This document shows positions 49,733 to 59,474 of a stretch of DNA of 64,000 nucleotides, one piece after another (position 1 is the stretch's first letter; every line of letters begins with the position of its first letter). Made by a program: the position numbers and the translations under genes. The notes beneath the pieces are model-generated. The model ran no database searches. It was not told the DNA's origin and saw nothing but the letters and a program-made list of their open reading frames with translations. The stretch is from CAYZPB01 sp964568525 (GTDB lineage Bacteria > Bacillota > Bacilli > Tepidibacillales > Tepidibacillaceae): contig CAZMPM010000003.1 in the NCBI GenBank assembly GCA_964568525.1, positions 13,487-77,486 of the forward strand, read 5' to 3'.

Positions 49733-50884
49733 ATGCATTTAAAATATTTGAGTTTAAATAATTTTCGCAATTATACAGAGCAGGAATTGAGCCTTGAAAA
49801 AGAGATAAATATATTCATGGGCAATAACGCCCAAGGGAAGACTAATATATTAGAAGCGGTATATTTTTTGGCATTAACAAAATCGCATAGAACGTCAAAA
49901 GAGAAAGAGTTGATTAAGTTGGGCAATTCTTTTTCTGTGGTTAATGGAATTGTAGTAAAAAATAGTGTAGAGAGCAAACAAGAGATCGTGCTAACAGAGC
50001 AGGGTAAAACGGTTAAAGTCAATAATAACCCAATTAGAAAAATGAGTGATTACATAGGCAATATCAATGTTGTGATATTTTCTCCGGAAGATTTAAATTT
50101 GGTAAAAGGTGGGCCACATTATCGGCGACGATTTCTCGATATGGAGATTGGACAGATAAATCCAGTCTACCTTTTTCATTTGTCGAAATATCAAAGAGTT
50201 TTGCAGCAGAGAAATAATTTTCTCAAGGAATTAGGTGGAAAACTGCGCGGTAAAGAGGATATATTAGAGGTCTGGAATGCGCAGATGATTGAACATGGGG
50301 TTAAAATAATAGCTAAAAGAATTGATTATCTGAAATTAATTGACCAGTGGTTACCCGAAATTCATCAGAAGATTTGTGAAGAAGAAGAAAAAGTTACAAT
50401 TGAATATAAAACATCAATTATTGATACAGAAAAAAACGATGTTAATAAAGGGTGGCAAGTAGATGCGACTGAAGAAGAGCTGCGGGAATTATATGAAGAG
50501 GAATTAAGCAGGAGCCAGCAAATCGAGATAATAAGGGGAGTAACCTTGAGTGGACCACACCGTGATGATTTTACATTCACTATAAATAATCGGAATGTAT
50601 TAACTTACGGCTCGCAAGGACAGCAGCGGACGGTAGTTTTATCCTTAAAACTATCTGAATTGGAGCTAATTAAACATTACAACGGAGCATACCCTATTTT
50701 TTTATTGGACGACGTGTTATCGGAACTCGATCATAGTAGGCAGACCTACTTATTAAAGACGATCCAGAACGATATTCAGACTTTTTTGACAACTACATCA
50801 ATCAGTGGCGTTGAAAAAGAAAGCATGAAAAATGCTAAAACATATTATGTTGAAAATGGTAAGATAATAGAAGTACAAAAATGA
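49733..50884 (+). CDS. recF: DNA replication and repair protein RecF
   Basis: 383-residue SMC-like ATPase for RecA loading at gaps. Walker A is MGNNAQGKTNILEAV, the signature LSGPHRDDF follows, Walker B is FLLDDVLSELD, and a STTS-type switch occurs (TTTSISG). No small DUF370 (remB/yaaB) gene follows, unlike in Bacillus; gyrB is 60 bases downstream. Confidence 0.97.
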   Translation: MHLKYLSLNNFRNYTEQELSLEKEINIFMGNNAQGKTNILEAVYFLALTKSHRTSKEKELIKLGNSFSVVNGIVVKNSVESKQEIVLTEQGKTVKVNNNPIRKMSDYIGNINVVIFSPEDLNLVKGGPHYRRRFLDMEIGQINPVYLFHLSKYQRVLQQRNNFLKELGGKLRGKEDILEVWNAQMIEHGVKIIAKRIDYLKLIDQWLPEIHQKICEEEEKVTIEYKTSIIDTEKNDVNKGWQVDATEEELRELYEEELSRSQQIEIIRGVTLSGPHRDDFTFTINNRNVLTYGSQGQQRTVVLSLKLSELELIKHYNGAYPIFLLDDVLSELDHSRQTYLLKTIQNDIQTFLTTTSISGVEKESMKNAKTYYVENGKIIEVQK

Positions 50885-50890
50885 TATAAT
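50882..50890 (+). promoter_or_regulatory. Extended -10 promoter candidate for gyrB-gyrA
   Basis: TGATATAAT overlaps the recF stop, 55 bases before gyrB. No clear -35 is seen. Confidence 0.45.
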
Positions 50891-50944
50891 AATTACAAAG
50901 ATGAGTTTATTAATAAATGAAATAAATGAATGGAAGGTGTATAA

Positions 50945-52861
50945 ATGGAGAAAGTAAATAACAGCTATGGTTCGGACCAGATTCAGGTTTTAGAGGGGCT
51001 AGAGGCTGTACGCAAAAGACCGAGTATGTATATAGGTTCGACAAGCGAAAAAGGACTACACCATCTTGTCTGGGAGATAGTTGATAATAGTATTGACGAG
51101 GCGCTAGCGGGGTACTGTGAGAATATAACAGTTAAGCTGTTGCCGGATGATATTATAAGTGTTGAAGATGATGGTCGTGGTATTCCGGTGGGAATTCACG
51201 AAAAGATGGGTAGACCAGCAGTTGAGGTAGCCTTAACAGTTTTGCATGCTGGCGGAAAATTTGATAAAGGAAGCTATCAAGTATCAGGAGGTCTCCACGG
51301 TGTTGGTATGTCCGTAGTTAACGCCCTCTCAAGCTGGTTAGAGGTAATCGTTAAACAGGACGGAAAAATTCACCAACAAGAATATAAGCGGGGAGCTCCT
51401 TTATATGATTTAAAGGTAATTGGTGAAACAAAGGAAAGAGGTACGACGATTTCCTTTAAGGCAGACGACGAGATATTCCAAGAAACGACGGAGTTTACCT
51501 ATGATACACTAAAAAATCGTTTAAGAGAGTTAGCATTTCTAAATAAAGGCCTTAAAATAAATTTAGTAGATGAGCGAGCAGGCAGTAAGCGAAAAGAAAT
51601 GTTCCACTATGCGGGTGGGATTAGGTCTTACGTAGAGTTTCTTAACACAAATCGTGAACTTGTTCATAATGACATACTTTATTTCGAGGGAATTCATGAT
51701 GAAGTTATTGTAGAAATAGCAATGCAATATAATGATAGTTTTTCTAGCAATATACTATCATTTGTCAATAATATTCACACGGTTGAGGGAGGTACGCACG
51801 AGGTAGGTTTCAAAAGCGCTTTAACACGTGTCCTCAATGATTACGGCCGCAAAAACAACATACTCAGAGAATCAGATGCTAATCTTTCCGGAGATGATAC
51901 CCGCGAAGGCTTAACGGCAATTATCAGTGTTAAGGTTCCTGAGCCGCAGTTTGAAGGACAGACTAAAATGAAGCTTGGTAACAGCGAAGTTCGAGGAATA
52001 GTGGAATCATTTTTTGGTGAGGAGCTTTCAACTTATTTTGCGGAAAATCCAAGCGACTTGAAGAAAATTTTAGAAAAGTCAGTACTGGCAGCAAGAGCTC
52101 GAGTAGCTGCACGCAAAGCGCGTGAATTAACGAGAAGGAAAAATGCGCTTGAAGTTAGTGCATTGCCCGGTAAATTAGCGGATTGCTCATCTAAAGACGC
52201 CTCAATCAGCGAGATCTATATAGTGGAAGGTGACTCTGCTGGTGGATCAGCTAAACAGGGACGAGATCGTCACTTCCAAGCAATACTGCCACTACGCGGA
52301 AAAATCCTAAATGTTGAAAAAGCGAGGCTAGATCGGATTTTTGCCAATCTTGAAATTAGAGCGATGATTACAGCAATCGGGACTGGTATTGGCGAAGATT
52401 TTGATATTGAAAAAGCGCGTTACAACAAAATCATTATCATGACAGATGCTGATGTTGACGGTGCGCATATTAGAACTCTGCTCTTGACCTTCTTCTATCG
52501 ATTTATGAAGGGGTTGATTGAACATGGCTACATATATATTGCACAGCCACCACTTTACAAAGTTCAACAAGGAAAAACTGTTCGATATGCTTATAATGAC
52601 CGAGAATTAGAACGAATTCGCGAGGAACTATGCGAAAAACCTGAGCCATCACTTCAACGCTATAAAGGTTTAGGAGAGATGAATCCAGATCAACTCTGGG
52701 AAACAACGATGAATCCAGAGACGCGAACGCTGCTGCAAGTTAGTTTAACGGACGCAACAGATGCTGATCAGGTTTTCCAGACATTAATGGGAGACAAAGT
52801 AGAACCGCGTAGAGATTTTATTATTGAATATAGCCAGTATGTGCGAAATCTGGACATATAA
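50945..52861 (+). CDS. gyrB: DNA gyrase subunit B
   Basis: 638-residue ATPase subunit of gyrase. GHKL motifs EIVDNSIDEALAG, VEDDGRGIPVG and GGLHGVGMSVVNALS; the TOPRIM region has VEGDSAGGSAKQGRDR, PLRGKILNVEKAR and MTDADVDGAHIRTLLLTF. Length is typical. It is 20 bases before gyrA. It introduces negative supercoils with GyrA and is the target of coumarin antibiotics. Confidence 0.98.
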   Translation: MEKVNNSYGSDQIQVLEGLEAVRKRPSMYIGSTSEKGLHHLVWEIVDNSIDEALAGYCENITVKLLPDDIISVEDDGRGIPVGIHEKMGRPAVEVALTVLHAGGKFDKGSYQVSGGLHGVGMSVVNALSSWLEVIVKQDGKIHQQEYKRGAPLYDLKVIGETKERGTTISFKADDEIFQETTEFTYDTLKNRLRELAFLNKGLKINLVDERAGSKRKEMFHYAGGIRSYVEFLNTNRELVHNDILYFEGIHDEVIVEIAMQYNDSFSSNILSFVNNIHTVEGGTHEVGFKSALTRVLNDYGRKNNILRESDANLSGDDTREGLTAIISVKVPEPQFEGQTKMKLGNSEVRGIVESFFGEELSTYFAENPSDLKKILEKSVLAARARVAARKARELTRRKNALEVSALPGKLADCSSKDASISEIYIVEGDSAGGSAKQGRDRHFQAILPLRGKILNVEKARLDRIFANLEIRAMITAIGTGIGEDFDIEKARYNKIIIMTDADVDGAHIRTLLLTFFYRFMKGLIEHGYIYIAQPPLYKVQQGKTVRYAYNDRELERIREELCEKPEPSLQRYKGLGEMNPDQLWETTMNPETRTLLQVSLTDATDADQVFQTLMGDKVEPRRDFIIEYSQYVRNLDI

Positions 52862-52881
52862 AAGGAGTACGGAGGTAGAAG

Positions 52882-55338
52882 ATGGAAGAGAATAATTCGA
52901 GAATAAAAGATATTAATATTAGCAAGGAGATGAAAAGCTCCTTTATCGACTATGCAATGAGCGTCATCGTTAGCCGTGCACTTCCTGATGTCCGCGATGG
53001 ACTAAAACCGGTTCATCGGCGGATTATTTATGCAATGAATCAGCTGGGTATGACTACTGATAAACCGCACAAAAAATCTGCGAGGATCGTCGGTGATGTT
53101 ATTGGTAAGTACCATCCACATGGAGATACCGCTGTTTATGAGACAATGGTGCGGATGGCGCAAGACTTCTCTCACCGCTATACATTAGTTGATGGACATG
53201 GAAACTTTGGTTCGATCGATGGTGACTCAGCAGCAGCAATGCGTTATACGGAAGCACGTTTATCGAAAATATCCAACGAGTTAGTAAGAGATATCAATAA
53301 AGATACGGTTGATTTTGGCGATAACTATGATGGCTCTGAACGGGAGCCGCTAGTTTTACCGGCACGTTTTCCCAACCTTTTAGTAAACGGATCTTCGGGG
53401 ATAGCTGTAGGTATGGCAACCAATATTCCGCCACATAATCTGACTGAGGTTATTGATGGTGTGCTTGCTTTAATTGAAAATCCGGAGATTGGGATAAAAG
53501 AACTAAATAAAATCATTAAAGGCCCGGACTTTCCAACCGGGGCGTTAATTCTTGGTACAGAGGGTATAACCAATTCTTATAATACCGGGCGTGGCTCAAT
53601 AAAAATGCGTGCACGTGCTGAAATTGAGGAGATGAGCAGTGGCAAGCATCGGATTATCGTCTCGGAAATTCCTTATCAAGTTAATAAGGCGCGACTAATC
53701 GAGAAAATAGCCGAACTGGTTCGCGACAAACTAATTGATGGAATAACCGATCTACGAGACGAGTCGGATCGCGACGGCATGCGTATTGTAATTGAACTAC
53801 GACGTGATGTTAACTCTAACGTAGTTCTTAATAACCTGTACAAACTGACACAGATGCAGAGTTCTTTCGGTGTTAACATGCTTGCGTTGGTAGATAATAA
53901 ACCACAAATACTCAATTTGAAAGAGATGATTGTTTATTATCTGGAACATCAGAAAGTTGTTATTCGCCGTCGGACAGAATTTGATCTTAAGAAGGCAGAA
54001 GAACGCGCCCATATTTTAGAGGGATTGAAAATTGCTCTAGACAACTTAGATGCTGTGATAGCCTTAATTCGTGGCTCAAGAAATGCAGAAGAGGCGAAGG
54101 AAGGTCTGATAAACAGATTTGCCTTAACGGATTTACAGGCACAGGCGATTCTTGATATGCGTTTGCAGCGCTTAACAGGACTTGAGCGCGAGAAAATTAT
54201 TAATGAATATAATGAGCTGCTTGTTAAAATTGCTGAGTATAAAGCGATTCTTGCAGATATAAATAAAATCCTCGCTATCATCAGTGAAGAACTAAATGAG
54301 GTTAAGCAGAAATACGGCGATCCTCGTCGTACAGAAATTACCTTTGATGTGAGCGATATTGAAAATGAGGATTTGATTCCTGAAGAAGATGTTGTTGTAA
54401 TGCTGACTAACCAGGGTTATATCAAACGCCTTGATATCTCTACTTACAAAAGCCAGCAGCGTGGCGGCAAAGGTGTAACAGGTATGGGAACTAAGGAAGA
54501 CGATTTTGTGCAACACTTCTTTATTACCAACTCCCATAAATATCTGATGTTCTTTACTAACAAAGGCAAAGTCTACAGACTTAAAGCTTACGAAATTCCT
54601 GAGCATGGCCGGATAGCGCGCGGAACGCCAATTATTAATCTGATTGAGATTGACAAAGATGAGGCGATTAATGCCGTTTTCCATGTTACTGATTATACAG
54701 GGGATGACTATCTAACTTTTGCAACGGCGCAAGGTCAGATCAAGAAATCACTATTATCTGATTATGAGAATATACGCCGAGGTGGGATAATAGCGATAAA
54801 CTTGCGCGAGGGTGATGAGCTGATTAGCGTTAAACTGACAGATGGCAAGCAAGATATCATTCTTGCGACCTATGATGGTCAAGCAATACGCTTCAATGAA
54901 AATGATGTACGCGTAATGGGCAGGACGACCTCTGGAGTTCGTGGAATTACCTTAGCTAAAGGCGATCGGGTAGTCGGAATGGAAGTAGTCGATGATAGTA
55001 TGTCGGTACTGGTTGTTACCCACAACGGCTATGGCAAAAAGACACCGGCGACCGAATACCGTGAACAAACAAGAGGTGGCAAGGGCGTTAAAACTTTAAA
55101 TGTTACTAAAAAAACTGGCAACGTTGTTGGCATGAAGACTGTTACCGACGATCTTGACATAATGATAGTTACTAATCGAGCGATGGTTATCCGTCTGCCG
55201 ATGAAAACGGTCTCCTCAATGGGACGTTATACACAAGGAGTTAAATTAATCAATGTGGGCGAGGATAACTACGTAACCTCAGTTGCGAAGATTGAGGCAG
55301 AAAACGAGGAGGAAATAAATGAAACAGAAAATAATTAG
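52882..55338 (+). CDS. gyrA: DNA gyrase subunit A
   Basis: 818-residue cleavage/wrapping subunit. The active-site Tyr122 is in AMRYTEARLSK. The quinolone-binding helix reads HPHGDTAVYET, with Thr at E. coli position 83 and Glu at 87. The C-terminal beta-pinwheel carries the GyrA box QQRGGKGV. The acidic C-terminal end overlaps the following lipoprotein gene by 20 bases. Confidence 0.98.
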   Translation: MEENNSRIKDINISKEMKSSFIDYAMSVIVSRALPDVRDGLKPVHRRIIYAMNQLGMTTDKPHKKSARIVGDVIGKYHPHGDTAVYETMVRMAQDFSHRYTLVDGHGNFGSIDGDSAAAMRYTEARLSKISNELVRDINKDTVDFGDNYDGSEREPLVLPARFPNLLVNGSSGIAVGMATNIPPHNLTEVIDGVLALIENPEIGIKELNKIIKGPDFPTGALILGTEGITNSYNTGRGSIKMRARAEIEEMSSGKHRIIVSEIPYQVNKARLIEKIAELVRDKLIDGITDLRDESDRDGMRIVIELRRDVNSNVVLNNLYKLTQMQSSFGVNMLALVDNKPQILNLKEMIVYYLEHQKVVIRRRTEFDLKKAEERAHILEGLKIALDNLDAVIALIRGSRNAEEAKEGLINRFALTDLQAQAILDMRLQRLTGLEREKIINEYNELLVKIAEYKAILADINKILAIISEELNEVKQKYGDPRRTEITFDVSDIENEDLIPEEDVVVMLTNQGYIKRLDISTYKSQQRGGKGVTGMGTKEDDFVQHFFITNSHKYLMFFTNKGKVYRLKAYEIPEHGRIARGTPIINLIEIDKDEAINAVFHVTDYTGDDYLTFATAQGQIKKSLLSDYENIRRGGIIAINLREGDELISVKLTDGKQDIILATYDGQAIRFNENDVRVMGRTTSGVRGITLAKGDRVVGMEVVDDSMSVLVVTHNGYGKKTPATEYREQTRGGKGVKTLNVTKKTGNVVGMKTVTDDLDIMIVTNRAMVIRLPMKTVSSMGRYTQGVKLINVGEDNYVTSVAKIEAENEEEINETENN

Positions 55339-56494
55339 TATACTAATGGCATTTCTTATATTTACTGGGTGTGCAGGTGGCAGTGTGTTAGCAACCGGCG
55401 GAGAGAGCGTACCACCAACTGAACCAATTATTAGTTTTGATGAGTGGTACACAGATTACAGCACTTACCACATAAACAAACTTCAAAAAACAAAAATCCC
55501 GCGTACGGTACGTGGACTTTTTGTTACAGGTAGCACAGCGGAAAGCAGCAAATTTTATGAGTTGGTAGACTTTATTTCAAAGTCGGAGCTAAATGCGATG
55601 GTTATTGATATAAAGGAAGATGGCGGTAATATTACCTATAAAACGGATAATCCTCTAGTGAGAGAGATTAATTCGGACCGGATAAACTTTATTAGCGACC
55701 TCGACCAACTGATTCATCTTGCTAAGGAAAATAATATTTACTTAATTGCGCGAATGGTAGCTTTTAAGGATCCAATCTACGCAAAAGCAAAACCTAATAT
55801 AGCTTTCCAACGTAAAACAGGCGGTGTTTGGCATGATGTAAATGGTGTACCATGGGTTGACCCATACCATGTTGAACTCTGGGACTATAATGTAAGCATT
55901 GCACAGGAGGTTGCGTTAAAGGGTTTTAATGAGATTCAATATGATTATGTACGCTACCCTGATAAGGCTCTAAAAATGGACCAAGAGGTTGCTTATGCAA
56001 GACCGGCAGATATGACCAAAGCAGAAGTTATTGCAAACTTTTTAGCTTATGCAAAAAAAGAATTGGAGCCATATAATGTTTATCTATCAGCTGACGTTTA
56101 TGGCTGGGCAACTACTTCACTTAATGATATGGGAATAGGTCAGCTCTGGGAGCTGATTTCAGCTGAGGTTGATTATATTAGCCCGATGATGTACCCATCG
56201 CATTACGGCGTTGGTTTGTATGGTGTTCCCTATCCTGATGCGGAGCCATACCATGTAATTAAATCAGGAATTATCGACGCTTTTAAAAGGGATGAGAACG
56301 TAAAAGCTGCTGGCAAAACACCAGCTACTATTCGTCCTTGGTATCAAGATTTTACCGCTGACTGGGTTCCTGGCTATATAGTGTATGGGGCACGTGAGGT
56401 TAATGAGCAAATTAGAGCCGGCGTGGAACTTGGTATTGATGGTTATATGATGTGGAATTCTCGAAACAATTATCACTTAAGCGCTTGGGAATAA
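55319..56494 (+). CDS. Putative glycoside hydrolase-like TIM-barrel lipoprotein (DUF4015 type)
   Basis: 391 residues. The signal peptide ends in lipobox FTGC (Cys ~18), so it is a surface lipoprotein. The rest resembles the DUF4015 family: VRGLFVTGSTA, NAMVIDIKEDGGNITY, YLIARMVAFKDP, EIQYDYVRYPD, LSADVYGWAT, DYISPMMYPSHY, DGYMMWNSRNNY. Conserved acidic residues at strand ends suggest a carbohydrate-active site; the substrate is unknown. A GAGGAGG ribosome site lies in the gyrA end. In Bacillus this place holds yaaC. Confidence 0.85.
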   Translation: MKQKIISILMAFLIFTGCAGGSVLATGGESVPPTEPIISFDEWYTDYSTYHINKLQKTKIPRTVRGLFVTGSTAESSKFYELVDFISKSELNAMVIDIKEDGGNITYKTDNPLVREINSDRINFISDLDQLIHLAKENNIYLIARMVAFKDPIYAKAKPNIAFQRKTGGVWHDVNGVPWVDPYHVELWDYNVSIAQEVALKGFNEIQYDYVRYPDKALKMDQEVAYARPADMTKAEVIANFLAYAKKELEPYNVYLSADVYGWATTSLNDMGIGQLWELISAEVDYISPMMYPSHYGVGLYGVPYPDAEPYHVIKSGIIDAFKRDENVKAAGKTPATIRPWYQDFTADWVPGYIVYGAREVNEQIRAGVELGIDGYMMWNSRNNYHLSAWE

Positions 56495-56508
56495 ACTAGC
56501 GGAGAATT

Positions 56509-56537
56509 TTGACAGAGGAAAGCTAGTGTGATAGAAT
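56509..56537 (+). promoter_or_regulatory. guaB promoter
   Basis: Perfect TTGACA (56509-56514), 17-base spacer, TAGAAT (56532-56537). A CCATCAA/TTGATGG hairpin (56541-56557) lies at the start of the leader. Confidence 0.8.
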
Positions 56538-56601
56538 TTACCATCAATAATTGATGGAGTATTTACCATTCAAAAAATCTAAAGGAGGTAGCGAAAGGAT
56601 A

Positions 56602-58065
56602 ATGTGGGATGAAAAATTTTCTAGTGAAGGATTGACCTTTGATGACGTGCTGTTAATTCCTGCTAAATCAGAAATTTTGCCTCGTGATGTTGAGGTAAAA
56701 AGCAGCTTGGGAAAACTGCAACTAAATATCCCGATATTAAGTGCTGGAATGGATACAGTAACTGAGTCTAATATGGCAATCGCAATGGCTCGTCAAGGCG
56801 GCATCGGCATCATACACAAAAATATTACAATTGAGGAGCAAGCAACTGAGATAGATCGAGTGAAACGTTCTGAAAGCGGTGTAATTACTAATCCTTTCTA
56901 TCTATCACCTGAACATACATTGCTTGACGCAGAGGAACTTATGGCAAAATACCGTATCTCTGGTGTACCAATTGTTGACCCAGATAAAAAACTGGTTGGG
57001 ATCTTAACCAATCGCGATCTGCGTTTTGTTGAGGATTTTTCTATATTAATTGAAGATGCAATGACGAAGGTGAATTTAGTTACGGCACCAATTGGGACTA
57101 CTTTAGAAGAGGCAAAGACAATCCTCCAAAAGCATCGAATTGAAAAGTTGCCGTTAATTGATCATGAGGGACATCTCATGGGGCTGATTACGATTAAGGA
57201 TATTGAAAAAGCAATCAAATTCCCGGATTCTGCGAAGGACCACAAGGGGCGTTTACTTGTAGGTGCTGCGGTTGGCGTTACTGCTGAAACACATGATCGC
57301 GTTAAAGCGCTGGTTAAAGCAGGCGCTGATTTAATTATAATTGATACTGCGCATGGGCACAGTAAAGGTGTAATTCAAAAAGTTAAAGAAATTCGTGCCA
57401 AATATCCTGATCTTGTACTGGTTGCCGGCAATGTTGCAACGGGCAGTGCGACGCGCGACCTAATTGAAGCTGGCGCATCTGCTGTTAAGGTTGGTATTGG
57501 CCCTGGCTCAATCTGTACAACAAGAATTATTGCAGGAATTGGCGTTCCGCAGATTACTGCGGTTTATGAGTGCGCAACTGTTGCGCGTGAATATGGGGTT
57601 CCTGTTATTGCCGATGGTGGAATTAAATACTCAGGTGATATTGCTAAAGCTATTGCGGCAGGAGCTCATGCGGTAATGTTAGGTAGTTTACTTGCAGGAA
57701 CAGATGAGAGCCCTGGCGATTATGAGACATTCCAAGGACGTCGGTACAAAGTGTATCGTGGTATGGGTTCAATTGGAGCGATGGAAGCTGGCAGTAAAGA
57801 TCGTTATTTCCAAGAGAATAATCAGAAATTAGTTCCAGAAGGCATTGAGGGGCGTGTTGCTTACAAAGGGCCACTCGAAGATACGATTTATCAGCTAATA
57901 GGCGGTCTCCGTGCTGGTATGGGTTACGTTGGTGCGAAGAATATTGAAGAACTGATTAATAACTCGAAGTTTATAAAAATTACTAATGCGGGGCTGATAG
58001 AGAGCCACCCACATGACGTTCATATAACCAAAGAATCACCAAACTACTCAATATATGAAAAATAG
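56602..58065 (+). CDS. guaB: Inosine-5'-monophosphate dehydrogenase
   Basis: 487 residues; NAD-dependent IMP to XMP, rate-limiting for GTP. Start ATG 56602 (MWDEKFSSEGLTFDDVLL) gives the usual length; the ATG at 56551 would add 17 unrelated residues. Two CBS domains are inserted (~95-205). The catalytic loop is GIGPGSICTTR, with IADGGIKYSGDI and GMGSIGAM following. AAAGGAGG lies 13 bases upstream. It ends at a strong terminator. Confidence 0.97.
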   Translation: MWDEKFSSEGLTFDDVLLIPAKSEILPRDVEVKSSLGKLQLNIPILSAGMDTVTESNMAIAMARQGGIGIIHKNITIEEQATEIDRVKRSESGVITNPFYLSPEHTLLDAEELMAKYRISGVPIVDPDKKLVGILTNRDLRFVEDFSILIEDAMTKVNLVTAPIGTTLEEAKTILQKHRIEKLPLIDHEGHLMGLITIKDIEKAIKFPDSAKDHKGRLLVGAAVGVTAETHDRVKALVKAGADLIIIDTAHGHSKGVIQKVKEIRAKYPDLVLVAGNVATGSATRDLIEAGASAVKVGIGPGSICTTRIIAGIGVPQITAVYECATVAREYGVPVIADGGIKYSGDIAKAIAAGAHAVMLGSLLAGTDESPGDYETFQGRRYKVYRGMGSIGAMEAGSKDRYFQENNQKLVPEGIEGRVAYKGPLEDTIYQLIGGLRAGMGYVGAKNIEELINNSKFIKITNAGLIESHPHDVHITKESPNYSIYEK

Positions 58066-58089
58066 GGGAGTGGGACTCCCTGTTTTTTT
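58065..58089 (+). terminator. Terminator after guaB
   Basis: GGGAGT / ACTCCC stem with a GGG loop, followed by TTTTTTT. The stem begins right at the guaB stop codon. Confidence 0.9.
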
Positions 58090-58139
58090 GAAATTATGCC
58101 AGAAAATAAAATTATGACTAAAAAGAAGGACAGAGAATA

Positions 58140-59450
58140 ATGCTGAAACTACGCAAAATATTTATACTGACTCTAATTGCGAGCTTGATTCTATCACTAG
58201 GCGTTATAGCGCCGGTGGCAGCAGCGCCTGCTCTGGAAGTAAACGCAACGGCGGCAATTCTTGTGGATAATAATTCGGGCAAAATATTATATGGTAAAAA
58301 CATAGATGAACAACTCGAGCCGGCAAGCATGTCAAAGATGATGACTGAGTACCTGATCCTCGAGCATATAAAAAACGGTGCGATTAGTTGGGATGACAAA
58401 GTTTCTGCTAGCGAGTATGCAGCTTGGATGGGCGCCAATGGTGGATCCGCTGTTTATTTAGCGGTGGGTGAGCGCCATACAGTGCGTGAGCTTTTTGTCG
58501 CTGTGGCGATTGCTTCGGCGAATGATGCAACTGTTGCTCTAGCTGAATATATTAGTGGAAGCGAGAGTGCTTTTGCGCGCTTAATGAATCAGAAGGCAGA
58601 GGAGATGGGTCTTACAGGAAGTTACTTTGTTAATGCCTCCGGTTATCCAACGGAAAATCAAGACAAATATCCATCTGAATTACCGGGAACGAACTTGATG
58701 ACAGCGCGTGATGCTGCAATCCTTGCTTGGAACTTACTAAATGATTATCCTGAGATTCTTGAGATAAGCAGTCAGGCACGGCTGGAATTTCGTCCGGGAC
58801 AGGTTCACACCAATGTTAACTTTATGTTGCCGGAGCTGATTTTTGGCTATGAGGGGCTTGATGGATTGAAAACTGGACATACGAAGCAGGCTGGATACTG
58901 TTTTACAGGAACAGCGAAAAAGAATGATATTAGGTTAATCAGCGTTGTCTTCGGAACAGCTAGTTTAGAAAAACGTGCTTCAGAAACACGTAAACTGCTC
59001 AATTACGGATTTAATAATTATGAGCGCATACAGCTAATTGGTGCGAATGAATCAGTGGTGGGTGCAGAGCAGGTCCCGGTTGCTAAGGGTAAAGAGAAAG
59101 TGGTAAGCGCAGTTGCTGGCGAAGCACTCCACTTAGTAATTGAGCGTGGCGACCGAACTAGTTATCAGGCGACAGCAGTATATGATGAGATAGCAGAGGC
59201 CCCGTTAGCAAAAGGTGACACAATTGGTTACATCACCTATACTTATGGTCACAATGGTGAACCGCTGAAGGCAGTTTATCTGAATGATAGCTTTCGTGAA
59301 TTGGAGCGAGTAAATCTGGTCGCTAATGAGCAGGTAGAGAAAGCTGGTGCAATCAGTCTATTTTTCCGAAGTATTGGCGAAGGCATAAGCAAGGTATATA
59401 ATACAATAGCAGGTGGAATAAAAGGCTTTTTAAAAAAAGATGAAGAATAA
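58140..59450 (+). CDS. dacA: D-alanyl-D-alanine carboxypeptidase (penicillin-binding protein 5 type)
   Basis: 436-residue serine DD-carboxypeptidase trimming peptidoglycan stems. Signal peptide (~1-29, ending VAAAPA). Active-site motifs: Ser63-x-x-Lys66 in ASMSKMMTEY, SAN in AIASANDA, and KTG in LKTGHTKQAG. A C-terminal beta domain and amphipathic membrane-attaching helix (~400-436) follow. The order guaB-dacA-pdxS matches Bacillus. Confidence 0.96.
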   Translation: MLKLRKIFILTLIASLILSLGVIAPVAAAPALEVNATAAILVDNNSGKILYGKNIDEQLEPASMSKMMTEYLILEHIKNGAISWDDKVSASEYAAWMGANGGSAVYLAVGERHTVRELFVAVAIASANDATVALAEYISGSESAFARLMNQKAEEMGLTGSYFVNASGYPTENQDKYPSELPGTNLMTARDAAILAWNLLNDYPEILEISSQARLEFRPGQVHTNVNFMLPELIFGYEGLDGLKTGHTKQAGYCFTGTAKKNDIRLISVVFGTASLEKRASETRKLLNYGFNNYERIQLIGANESVVGAEQVPVAKGKEKVVSAVAGEALHLVIERGDRTSYQATAVYDEIAEAPLAKGDTIGYITYTYGHNGEPLKAVYLNDSFRELERVNLVANEQVEKAGAISLFFRSIGEGISKVYNTIAGGIKGFLKKDEE

Positions 59451-59474
59451 AAAGAACATATAGGAGTGGTTGAA

